A stretch of 6,099 nucleotides of DNA from Microbacteriaceae bacterium UBA963 (GCA_002292955.1 DBCH01000097.1:1-6099), one strand, 5' to 3'. Counted from the first letter of the stretch, positions 1 through 5,609 are shown. Notes: generated by a model from the letters alone, not told the origin. A program made the numbers and translations.

Positions 1-516
1 AATGATGAGCTGACGCTGTCCGCGTCCCACAGGGATCATGGCGTCGATGGCCTTGATTCCGGTCTGCATGGGCTCGTGAACCGACTTGCGATCCATCACA
101 CCGGCAGCCTGAAGCTCGAGGGCGCGGCGACCCTCGTCCTTGATGGTGCCGAGACCGTCAATGGGGTTACCCAGTGGGTCGACCACGCGACCGAGGTAAC
201 CGTCGCCGATGGGAACCGAGAGAACCTCACCCGTGCGGGTCACCTCCATGCCCTCAACAATGCCGGTGAAGTCACCGAGCACAACAACACCAATCTCGTT
301 CTCATCGAGGTTGAGCGCGAGACCGAGCGTGCCATCGGAGAAACGAATGAGTTCGTTCGCCATGCAGCCGGGCAGACCCTCGACGTGCGCAATACCGTCG
401 GCAGCGTCGATAACGTGACCCACCTCGGTCTTTGCTGCGCCACTCGGCTTGTACGAAGATACGAAGTCCTTGAGGGCATCGCGAATCTCGTTCGGGCTGA
501 TCGTGATATCTGCCAT
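1..516 (-). CDS. atpA: F1Fo ATP synthase subunit alpha, N-terminal 172 residues (partial, 3' end off-window)
   Basis: Alpha subunit of the F1 head; three copies alternate with beta in the catalytic hexamer on the cytoplasmic face and carry non-catalytic nucleotide sites. Translation from ATG at 516-514 begins MADITISPNE. The N-terminal beta-barrel domain covers roughly residues 25-95, with family-typical stretches such as GIAHVEGLPG (41-50) and NLDENEIGVVVLGD (69-82). The start of the nucleotide-binding domain follows: GRVVDPLGNPIDG (109-121), then PMQTGIKAIDAMIPVGRGQR (149-168). The window ends at QLII, immediately before the expected P-loop GDRQTGKT, so no Walker residues can be checked. 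It is the fifth atp gene of the operon, 71 bp after atpH. That gap holds a stem-loop (540-561) and two purine-rich Shine-Dalgarno candidates: AAAGGA 2 nt before ATG and AAAAGGA 11 nt before it. Identity is certain from motifs and context; only the C-terminal two thirds are missing. Confidence 0.98.
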   Translation of the reverse strand, partial: MADITISPNEIRDALKDFVSSYKPSGAAKTEVGHVIDAADGIAHVEGLPGCMANELIRFSDGTLGLALNLDENEIGVVVLGDFTGIVEGMEVTRTGEVLSVPIGDGYLGRVVDPLGNPIDGLGTIKDEGRRALELQAAGVMDRKSVHEPMQTGIKAIDAMIPVGRGQRQLII

Positions 517-561
517 TGTCCTTTGGTTCCTTTTCTGGGTGAATGCCCGAGGGGGCATCCA
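517..561 (-). promoter_or_regulatory. atpH-atpA intercistronic stem-loop plus tandem atpA Shine-Dalgarno sites
   Basis: Read on the minus strand, 561-540 forms arms TGGATGCCC and GGGCATTCA around a CCTC loop: nine pairs, one of them G-U. It is followed by AAAAGGA (534-528) and AAAGGA (524-519) before the atpA ATG. There is no U-tract after the stem, so it does not look like an intrinsic terminator. Such a hairpin could block 3' exonucleases or mark a processing site, or shape initiation on atpA. The structure is read directly from the sequence; the role is inference. Confidence 0.45.
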
Positions 562-587
562 GGTTGTTGAGGCGTGGCTCGGGGGCG

Positions 588-1385
588 TTAGCCCACGAGC
601 TCCCGACGAAGTTGATTGAGGCGCGAGGAGATGGTGCCGTCCATGACGTCGTCACCCACCTGAATGCGAATACCACCGATGATCGACTCGTCGACCTCGG
701 CGTTGACCAGCACGTCGCGTCCGTACGACGTGCTGAGACTCTTGGACACCGACGCACGCTGGTCGGCGGTGAGGGGGCGAGCGCTCGTCACCGTAGCCAC
801 CGAGGCACCGGCCTGATTGGCTACGACGGCGGCGGCGTAAGACAGGAGTGCTCCCACGCGACGACCCCGCGGCTGAGCCACCAGTGACGCAACAATCACA
901 ATGGTGGCTTCGTGAGCCTTGCCCTTCAGGAGCGCAGTGGCGAGAGCGGCTTTGCCCTCTGACGGCTCGAGCTTGCTGCCCAGTGTGAGCTCAAGCTCGG
1001 CATCCGTTGCCACGGCCCGAGAAAAGGCGAAGATTTCTGCTTCGATGCTCGCCTGGGGTCCGGCAGCAATCGCGGCAGCACGCACGGCAATCTCTTCGAT
1101 GCCACCGAGCATTTCGTCTTCGTTCGACCAGCGCTCGCCAACGATTCCGGAGGCGAGTGTGGCCGCAGTACCCGAGAGGGCCTTGCCAAAGACTTTGCCC
1201 AGCAGGTCGGACTTGGCTGAGGCGTTAAGCGAGGCGTCCGCGAGTGCGGCTGAGAGCTGGGTGGAGCCGGCGATGGCACGGCCAACAGCGAACAGGGCCG
1301 ACGCCGCGTCCACGTCAACCTTCGCGCCGAGAGCACTGAGTGCCTCCCGCGACGCGACAAGTGCCTGCCTGCTCGCACTGCCCAT
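588..1385 (-). CDS. atpH: F1Fo ATP synthase subunit delta (long actinobacterial form)
   Basis: Delta (OSCP-type) subunit, which joins the top of the F1 head to the b-subunit peripheral stalk. The product is 265 aa, about 85-90 residues longer than the E. coli protein (177 aa) and similar to other actinobacterial delta subunits. The conserved C-terminal signature is clear: VDESIIGGIRIQVGDDVMDG (231-250) followed by TISSRLNQLRREL (251-263). The N-terminal part seems to contain two related units, around residues 31-101 and 118-190, each starting FAxxRAxA and with matching spacing of later Leu and Lys residues. This looks like a duplication of part of the N-terminal helical domain. ATG at 1385-1383 overlaps the atpF stop by one base (TAATG), the usual sign of translational coupling, and only a weak GAAGG precedes it. 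Unlike mycobacteria, b and delta are not fused here. Function is certain; the domain duplication is my reading. Confidence 0.97.
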   Translation of the reverse strand: MGSASRQALVASREALSALGAKVDVDAASALFAVGRAIAGSTQLSAALADASLNASAKSDLLGKVFGKALSGTAATLASGIVGERWSNEDEMLGGIEEIAVRAAAIAAGPQASIEAEIFAFSRAVATDAELELTLGSKLEPSEGKAALATALLKGKAHEATIVIVASLVAQPRGRRVGALLSYAAAVVANQAGASVATVTSARPLTADQRASVSKSLSTSYGRDVLVNAEVDESIIGGIRIQVGDDVMDGTISSRLNQLRRELVG

Positions 1386-1930
1386 TACTTGGCCGCCTTC
1401 TCCGAGGTCTCGAGGTCCTTGAGGTAGCGATCCACAACGGCCTTGGATTTGGCGTCTTCCGAGAGAATTTCGCCCAGCACGGTTGCGGCCAAATCGATGG
1501 CTAGCGTTCCCACCTCGCCCTTGAGGGTGACCAAAACAGCCTGACGGTTCGCCTTGATCTGCTCTTCCGCAGCCGCCACAATTCGGGCTGCTTCGGAACT
1601 GGCCGTTTCTTTTTGTTCAGCGATAATTCGCGAGCCGTCCGCACGGGCCGCCTCACGAATGGAACCGGCCTCGGCACGTGCCTCGGCGAGCTGCGCCGTG
1701 TACGTAGCGAGCGCCGCTTCGGCTTCCTGTTGGGCGGCGGACGCCTTCTCGATGTTGCCCTCGATAGCGGCCGAGCGCGCGTCGAGCAGCGCCTTGACGT
1801 TCGGCAACACCCTGAACCAGAAGAAGACCAGGATGACGACGAAGACCACGGCCGACCACACGAGGTCGGGAAGAGCCGGGAGCAGGGGGTTGATTGTTTC
1901 CCCTGCGGCCAGCAGTTGCGACTGAAGCAT
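1385..1930 (-). CDS. atpF: F1Fo ATP synthase subunit b (peripheral stalk)
   Basis: Subunit b anchors the stator stalk in the membrane and runs up the side of F1 to meet delta, holding the catalytic head still while the c-ring turns. The product is 181 aa. After a short N-terminal segment there is one membrane helix at about residues 22-42 (LVWSAVVFVVILVFFWFRVL). A basic turn follows, then a long Ala/Glu/Arg/Lys-rich region (about 46-135) without helix breakers, typical of the elongated b dimer. A C-terminal helix that docks on delta follows, with VGTLAIDLAATVLGEIL at 140-156. Length and layout are those of a standard b subunit (E. coli 156 aa, actinobacteria about 180). ATG at 1930-1928 is preceded by AAAGAGG with a 4-nt spacer. 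The gene starts 33 bp after atpE and its TAA stop shares one base with the atpH ATG. Only one b-type gene is seen, so the stalk is probably a homodimer. Confidence 0.97.
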   Translation of the reverse strand: MLQSQLLAAGETINPLLPALPDLVWSAVVFVVILVFFWFRVLPNVKALLDARSAAIEGNIEKASAAQQEAEAALATYTAQLAEARAEAGSIREAARADGSRIIAEQKETASSEAARIVAAAEEQIKANRQAVLVTLKGEVGTLAIDLAATVLGEILSEDAKSKAVVDRYLKDLETSEKAAK

Positions 1931-1963
1931 GTTGCCTCTTTACCTACTCAGTTGAAAAGCGGA

Positions 1964-2200
1964 CTAGTTGGTGAAGATGAAGTATGTGGCGATACCAATG
2001 AACGCCAGTGCCTCGGTGAAGGCGATACCCAGGTACATGAGCACCTGAAGACGGCCGGCCAGTTCGGGCTGACGAGCAACCGACTCGATGGTCTTGCCCA
2101 CCACAATTCCCACGCCGATGGCGGGTCCGATGGCGGCCAGGCCGTAGCCAACCGTGGCGATGTTGCCGGTGAGTTCGGCGAGGATTGATGTTGCGTCCAC
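1964..2200 (-). CDS. atpE: F1Fo ATP synthase subunit c (proton-carrying rotor ring)
   Basis: Subunit c is a two-helix membrane hairpin that forms the rotating ring. The product is 78 aa. Helix 1 carries the glycine-rich packing motif GLAAIGPAIGVGIVVGK (20-36). The polar loop is ARQPE (42-46), the conserved RQP that touches the F1 central stalk. Helix 2 contains the ion-binding carboxylate Glu63 in AFTEALAFIG (60-69). The Gln and other polar ligands of sodium-type c rings are absent near helix 1, so this is probably a proton ring. Residue 30 is Val where Mycobacterium tuberculosis has Asp28, one of the bedaquiline-contact positions. The start is GTG at 2200-2198, since no in-frame ATG lies nearby, with AAAGGA 6 nt upstream. 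The gene follows atpB after 46 bp containing a stem-loop. Many c copies are needed per enzyme, so strong initiation here makes sense. Confidence 0.98.
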   Translation of the reverse strand: MDATSILAELTGNIATVGYGLAAIGPAIGVGIVVGKTIESVARQPELAGRLQVLMYLGIAFTEALAFIGIATYFIFTN

Positions 2201-2206
2201 GAGGTT

Positions 2207-2212
2207 TCCTTT
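2207..2212 (-). promoter_or_regulatory. Shine-Dalgarno of atpE deciding a GTG start
   Basis: AAAGGA on the minus strand, 6 nt before the GTG at 2200-2198. It is the best ribosome binding site in this stretch, and it fixes GTG as the atpE start, because the encoded N-terminus MDATSILAEL matches other actinobacterial c subunits. Confidence 0.7.
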
Positions 2213-2220
2213 CGTGATTT

Positions 2221-2246
2221 AAGAATACGGCGGGTGCCGAATTCCT
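2221..2246 (-). promoter_or_regulatory. atpB-atpE intercistronic stem-loop
   Basis: Directly after the atpB TAA, the minus strand has arms GAATTCGGC (2244-2236) and GCCGTATTC (2231-2223) around loop ACCC. They pair with a single internal T-T mismatch, and the flanking AG/TT adds one A-U and one G-U pair. The stem is followed by TTAAATC, not a run of T, so it is not a convincing terminator. A 3'-end stabiliser or cleavage site that raises atpE output relative to atpB is a reasonable guess. Confidence 0.5.
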
Positions 2247-3035
2247 TTAGTGTTCCTCAGCCAGCGCGAGCTGGATGTAAACGGTGGTCAGGAGCGTAAA
2301 GACGTAGGCCTGAAGTACGGAGACCAAAATCTCAAAGAGAGTGAAGATAAGCCCGAAAGCGAGGGTGCCCGCGGCAAACAGCTTGAAGAAGCCCGGTGCC
2401 GACTCCAAGAACCACCAGGTGGCCGTGAAACACAGCACGAGCAGAAGGTGGCCCGCCACCATGTTCATCAGAAGTCGCAGCGCGAGAGTGATGGGGCGGA
2501 GAACAAAAATCGAGAAGAACTCGATGGGCGTAACGATGATGTAGATCGGCCACGGAACTCCGGGCGGAAAGAGCGAGGCCTTCAGGAACGTTCCGGGATG
2601 CTTGCGCAGACCCGCATAGATAAAGGTGACGTAGGCCACGACAGCCAGCACGACGGGAAAACCGATCAGCGACGATCCCGCGAGGTTGAAGCCGGGGATG
2701 ATGCCCGGCAGATTCATCGCTAAGACGCTAAAAAATATCGTGGTCAACAGCGGGAGAAAACGGCGGCCATCTTTGCGGCCGAGTAGGTCCTCCGCCACGT
2801 TCACCCGAACCAGGTCAAGACCCATCTCGATGAGGCTCTGGAAGCGACCGGGAACAATCTTCATTCGCCGCGTGCCCAACCAGAACAGCAGGATCAGCAA
2901 AGCGGCCATGAAGAATCGGATCAGAATGAGCCGATTAATCTCGAACGGCGTGTCCGCAAACAAAAGAACGGGCGGGAAGAACTCGTTGATCGAGGGACCG
3001 ACGAATCCACCCTCCGAGGACGCCTCGGCGAGCAA
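2247..3035 (-). CDS. atpB: F1Fo ATP synthase subunit a (proton half-channels)
   Basis: Subunit a lies beside the c ring in the membrane and provides the two proton half-channels. Translation from TTG at 3035-3033 gives 262 aa with five to six hydrophobic segments (about 37-56, 94-118, 124-143, 165-180, 183-208, 218-255). The hallmark ALRLLMNMVAGH (185-196) contains the essential arginine, here Arg187 (E. coli Arg210). LQAYVFTLLTTVYIQLALAEEH at the C-terminus contains Gln242, matching E. coli Gln252. An N-terminal NEFFPP/FADTPFEINR stretch is typical of actinobacterial a subunits. The start is uncertain. TTG has no Shine-Dalgarno at normal distance, while an in-frame CTG at 3056-3054 sits 6 nt after AGGAG and would add seven residues (MLGNAVT). 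An in-frame TGA at 3074-3072 limits any further extension. It is the first gene of the atp operon proper, 158 bp after the AtpI-like gene. Confidence 0.96.
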   Translation of the reverse strand: MLAEASSEGGFVGPSINEFFPPVLLFADTPFEINRLILIRFFMAALLILLFWLGTRRMKIVPGRFQSLIEMGLDLVRVNVAEDLLGRKDGRRFLPLLTTIFFSVLAMNLPGIIPGFNLAGSSLIGFPVVLAVVAYVTFIYAGLRKHPGTFLKASLFPPGVPWPIYIIVTPIEFFSIFVLRPITLALRLLMNMVAGHLLLVLCFTATWWFLESAPGFFKLFAAGTLAFGLIFTLFEILVSVLQAYVFTLLTTVYIQLALAEEH

Positions 3036-3045
3036 AGTGACAGCG

Positions 3046-3111
3046 TTACCTAGCAGCGCTCGCTCCTGAATTCATCCGTGTCTTGCTTGCCGCACAACAC
3101 GGGACGGCCAT
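3046..3111 (-). other. Possible 21-codon leader ORF upstream of atpB
   Basis: ATG at 3111-3109 opens a 21-codon reading frame (begins MAVPCCAASKTR) ending at TAA 3048-3046. A GGGGGAG (3127-3121) lies 9 nt before the ATG. Its stop is 10 nt before the TTG candidate start of atpB, a distance at which terminating ribosomes could re-initiate. The frame overlaps the AGGAG/CTG alternative start of atpB. A frame this short is easily found by chance, and nothing in the peptide is recognisable apart from a CC pair, so confidence is low. Confidence 0.2.
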
Positions 3112-3116
3112 GTCCC
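3101..3116 (-). promoter_or_regulatory. Small hairpin in atpB leader
   Basis: GGGAC (3101-3105) and GTCCC (3112-3116) form a five-pair stem with a 6-nt loop. The loop holds part of the ATG of the possible leader ORF. There is no T-tract. On the minus strand it adjoins the G-rich leader (runs of five and six G at 3123-3127 and 3114-3119). It is short and could be fortuitous. Confidence 0.2.
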
Positions 3117-3125
3117 CCCGCTCCC

Positions 3126-3181
3126 CCTTTAGGAAGAGCGGAATTTAGTCAACTCTACACAATCGAGTGGCCGGATATGAA
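3126..3181 (-). promoter_or_regulatory. Candidate promoter elements for the atp operon
   Basis: This is the most AT-rich part of the only long intergenic gap, upstream of atpB. On the minus strand, TAGAGT (3157-3152) fits the actinobacterial -10 pattern TAnnnT, with a weak TTCATA (3181-3176) 18 nt upstream. Overlapping it, TTGACT (3152-3147) resembles a -35 box, but its partner TAAAGG (3131-3126) is poor and only 15 nt away. Either would give a short atpB leader. Genes upstream are tightly packed, so read-through from wecA is also likely. Sequence-only promoter calls in GC-rich bacteria are unreliable. Confidence 0.3.
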
Positions 3182-3193
3182 TCCCCGCGGGCA

Positions 3194-3652
3194 TTACCGA
3201 CCAGTGGAATCCTCGCCGGGGAGGACCACGTCACTGGCGTACGGCATGCGGGACTTTGCCACTGCAACCACGTCGACAACGAGGGACACGAGAATGCTCG
3301 CAATGAGGGCGAGGAAGAGGGCGAGGAGGGTCACCCACGGCTGGGCTCTCAGGACAAATGCGAGAACGAGAAACAGCGCGAACTTGAGAAGCCACGTGCC
3401 CATGACGATGCCAAAGAAAGCCACCATCGAGTACCGCACCGCAATCAGCATGCTGGCCGCCGTGAGTCCCAAAAAGACGAAGCCCATGGCTGCACCGATC
3501 ACAGCGCTCACGGCCCCCGAGGTTCCGGCTGTCAGGCCGCCAAGGACGCCGCCGATGAGGGCGATCCCGGCATTGGCCAGCAGGCCCCACAGCAGGGCAC
3601 GGCGCAGAACGGGGACAGAGGAGGGGAGGCGTTTCTCGGCCACGGGGGTCAC
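3194..3652 (-). CDS. AtpI-like four-helix membrane protein (putative ATP synthase assembly factor)
   Basis: A 152-aa integral membrane protein in the position where actinobacteria and many other bacteria keep atpI. A basic N-terminal segment (about 1-19) precedes four hydrophobic helices at about 20-40, 47-71, 76-101 and 106-131. A short polar tail ends GEDSTGR. Helix 3 contains a lysine inside GTWLLKFALFLV (85-96), as is common in AtpI-type proteins, but no diagnostic motif proves the family. AtpI proteins are reported to help c-ring assembly or Mg2+ uptake; here that role rests on position and topology. The start is GTG at 3652-3650, which overlaps the wecA stop as GTGA, so it is probably translated by coupling because no good Shine-Dalgarno precedes it. 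A second in-frame GTG lies at codon 4. The gene ends 158 bp before atpB. It could equally be annotated as a hypothetical protein. Confidence 0.8.
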   Translation of the reverse strand: MTPVAEKRLPSSVPVLRRALLWGLLANAGIALIGGVLGGLTAGTSGAVSAVIGAAMGFVFLGLTAASMLIAVRYSMVAFFGIVMGTWLLKFALFLVLAFVLRAQPWVTLLALFLALIASILVSLVVDVVAVAKSRMPYASDVVLPGEDSTGR

Positions 3653-4914
3653 TTCTTTTCTGGTTTCGAGGGTGGTTGAGACTTCGGGGATGTGGTCGCC
3701 ACCCGGGTCGCGGCATCCTCGGGAACAGGGATGTCCTCGTCATAAACCGCACTGGCCCGATCCAGCGGGTCGAACTGTTCAAGGGCCGGGTTAGCCGAGG
3801 CACTCTGCACTGCAGACTCGAAGCGCTTCCGTCGACTCAGCGGTGCCAGCGTCACGAACGTGCACGCCACAAGGCCGAGCAGGATGAGCACGAGGGGAAT
3901 CCACCACGGGCGGATAAAGAAAAAGAGCAGGAGTCCCACCGAAATCACCGCTGTCCACCCATAGAAAATCAGCACGGCGTGCAGCTGCGAGTGCCCCATG
4001 TCGAGTAACCGGTGGTGCAGGTGCTTCCGGTCGGCAGTGAAGGGCGACTTACCCGCGCGCAGTCGGCGGAACACCGCGAGCGCAAAGTCGGCCAGGGGCA
4101 GGATGAGTACGGCGATGGGGAGCACGATGGGCAAGAACGCGGGGAGAACCTGTGACCGTCCCAGCGCGACCGGATCAACTTGACCGGTGACAGAAATCGC
4201 ACTCGTGGCCATGAGCAGGCCCACGAGCATGGAGCCGGCGTCGCCCATAAAGAGTCGCGCGCGGTGCCAATTGAAGGGTAAGAAACCCAGACACATGCCC
4301 ACCACCACGGCGGCCGTGAGAGAGGCCAGGCTGAAATAGTTGGTCGGGGAAATGTCGCGGGCCAGGAGGTAGCTGTACACGAGGAACACGCCGTTGGCAA
4401 TGATGGCGACGCCCGCGACAAGGCCGTCGAGGCCATCGATAAAGTTCACCGCGTTCATGACGAGAACAATCGTGAACAGCGTGAGCAGGAACGACAGCAG
4501 AGGTGACCCCACCGTGATGCCGCCAATGGGCAAAGAGATAATTTGTACGCCCTGCCACGTCACAAGTGCGGCCACCAGCAACTGCGCGGCGAGCTTGATG
4601 GTCCAATCGAGGTCCCAGATATCGTCGGCCACCCCCACGATGACGATCAGCAGTGCGGCGCCCAGGATCGCCAGGATCTGATTGGGCTCGGTAAAGACCG
4701 CCCGGAAGAACGGGATGCGACTGGCAATGAGAAAGGCCACAATCAACGCCACGAACATGGCGATTCCGCCCAGTCGGGGCGTGGGGCGCACGTGTACGTC
4801 GCGCTCGCGAATCTTGGGATACAGCCGGTACTTGCGACTCACTTTGAGAATCACCCACGACAGACAGAACGACACAGATGCCGCCACCAGCACCATGAGA
4901 GCGAGCATCAACAC
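3649..4914 (-). CDS. wecA: Polyprenyl-phosphate GlcNAc-1-phosphate transferase (WecA/TagO/MraY family)
   Basis: A membrane enzyme that transfers GlcNAc-1-phosphate from UDP-GlcNAc to a polyprenyl (in actinobacteria probably decaprenyl) phosphate, the first step in linking secondary cell-wall polymers. The product is 421 aa with about ten to eleven hydrophobic helices. Family motifs are all present on cytoplasmic loops: HVRPTPRLGG (41-50), the Asp pair in VADDIWDLDW (95-104), NAVNFIDGLDG (154-164), FMGDAGS (222-228) and the His-rich DRKHLHHRL (295-303). These include the Mg2+-binding and catalytic aspartates of the MraY/WecA superfamily. The HLHHR and GDAGS contexts fit WecA/TagO better than MraY. 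A Pro/Glu/Lys-rich cytoplasmic tail of about 60 residues (360-421) follows the last helix; it is not recognisable. The start is GTG at 4914-4912, 2 nt after the tsaC stop. TTG 4911 and ATG 4908 are also in frame, and no strong Shine-Dalgarno distinguishes them. The stop overlaps the next gene by 4 nt. Confidence 0.93.
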   Translation of the reverse strand: MLMLALMVLVAASVSFCLSWVILKVSRKYRLYPKIRERDVHVRPTPRLGGIAMFVALIVAFLIASRIPFFRAVFTEPNQILAILGAALLIVIVGVADDIWDLDWTIKLAAQLLVAALVTWQGVQIISLPIGGITVGSPLLSFLLTLFTIVLVMNAVNFIDGLDGLVAGVAIIANGVFLVYSYLLARDISPTNYFSLASLTAAVVVGMCLGFLPFNWHRARLFMGDAGSMLVGLLMATSAISVTGQVDPVALGRSQVLPAFLPIVLPIAVLILPLADFALAVFRRLRAGKSPFTADRKHLHHRLLDMGHSQLHAVLIFYGWTAVISVGLLLFFFIRPWWIPLVLILLGLVACTFVTLAPLSRRKRFESAVQSASANPALEQFDPLDRASAVYDEDIPVPEDAATRVATTSPKSQPPSKPEKK

Positions 4915-4916
4915 GG

Positions 4917-5609
4917 CTAGCTACCGCCCGCGGTTTTTTTTGCTGGCGCGGGAGGAACCTCGAGGGCGTCTCCGAGAACTTTGCGCAGGGCCGCCGTGGT
5001 GATTTTCCCCGAGCGCACAATGCGCACGCCACCCGTTCCTCTGGTGAGCCCGGTGGCGTCAACGATGGTGGATGCCTTGCCTCCCACTGTGCCGGCTTCG
5101 AGATAGACGGCTACGCGACCGCCCAGCTGCTCCTTGGTCTGTGCGGCCGTTGCGCCCGGTGCCTGGCCTGTCAGGTTTGCGGAGGAGACCGCGAGCGGTC
5201 CCGTCTCGGCAAGAAGTTCGAGTGCGAGCGGGTGGTTAGGGATACGCACGGCAACGGTGCCTCGAGTGTCTCCCAAGTCCCAGGCGAGGGAGGGTTGCGC
5301 ATCCACAATGATGGTCAGCCCGCCGGGCCAAAACTTTGCGCCCAGAGCGCGAACGACATCCGGCACCGACTCGGCAAGGGCATCCAGTGCTGCCAGTGAA
5401 CCAATCAGCACCGGCGGTGGCGAAGAGCGTGTGCGCCCCTTAGCTTCGAGCAGGCGCTGAACGGCCGCGGGCGAGAACGCATCGGCGGCAACACCGTAGA
5501 CGGTGTCGGTCGGTAGCACCACAAGCTCACCCTGAGCAATCGCGCGGCGAGCCTCCCGCATACCGGCCAGGAGGTCGGTGTCGAGGGCGCAGTCGAAGAG
5601 TTGAGACAT
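4917..5609 (-). CDS. tsaC: L-threonylcarbamoyladenylate synthase (TsaC/Sua5/YrdC family)
   Basis: Makes threonylcarbamoyl-AMP from threonine, bicarbonate and ATP, the precursor of the t6A37 modification of ANN-reading tRNAs. The product is 230 aa, consisting of one YrdC domain without the extra C-terminal Sua5 domain. Landmarks: VVLPTDTVYGVAADAF (30-45), LLEAKGRTRSSPPPVLIG (53-70) with the Lys-x-Arg of the active site, FWPGGLTIIV (93-102), TVAVRIPNHP (118-127) and LAVSSANLTGQAPG (139-152). The tail from about 215 is Pro/Ala/Lys-rich and includes an A8 homopolymer (4941-4934) encoding AKK. I chose ATG at 5609-5607 because MSQLFDC matches the usual N-terminus. An in-frame GTG (5618-5616) three codons upstream is possible. 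The frame stays open further upstream to 6038, but that part only shadows prmC. No Shine-Dalgarno is visible; instead an 18-bp dyad covers the start codon. Confidence 0.95.
   Translation of the reverse strand: MSQLFDCALDTDLLAGMREARRAIAQGELVVLPTDTVYGVAADAFSPAAVQRLLEAKGRTRSSPPPVLIGSLAALDALAESVPDVVRALGAKFWPGGLTIIVDAQPSLAWDLGDTRGTVAVRIPNHPLALELLAETGPLAVSSANLTGQAPGATAAQTKEQLGGRVAVYLEAGTVGGKASTIVDATGLTRGTGGVRIVRSGKITTAALRKVLGDALEVPPAPAKKTAGGS

Noticed and set aside
76..570. 164-codon plus-strand frame opposite atpA
   Set aside because: Antisense of the conserved alpha N-terminus. The apparent protein has no family resemblance.
919..1422. 167-codon plus-strand frame opposite atpH
   Set aside because: Mirror of strong third-position GC bias in atpH. 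Ala/Ser-rich composition and no domain.
2250..2723. 157-codon plus-strand frame opposite atpB
   Set aside because: Highly charged shadow of the hydrophobic atpB codons. It covers only the antisense of a conserved gene.
2727..2742. Run of six T (TTT TTT) in atpB considered as a frameshift site
   Set aside because: The phase is ATA-TTT-TTT-AGC, which is not a canonical X-XXY-YYZ heptamer, and the a-subunit reading frame is intact through it.
3114..3127. G-rich leader (G5 and G6 runs) as a G-quadruplex
   Set aside because: Only two long G runs are present, so four separate tracts would have to be forced. More likely a purine-rich ribosome site or chance.
3180..3195. Imperfect palindrome (AATGCCCG/CGGGGATT) at the stop of the AtpI-like gene as a terminator
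   Set aside because: With no loop and one mismatch it can form only a very short stem, and no T-tract follows, so termination is not supported.
3078..3794. 238-codon open frame on the plus strand opposite the AtpI-like gene and wecA end
   Set aside because: It spans a real intergenic gap and two well-supported genes. The Arg/Pro/Thr-rich translation is what antisense reading of GC-rich codons gives. There is no recognisable domain or ribosome site.
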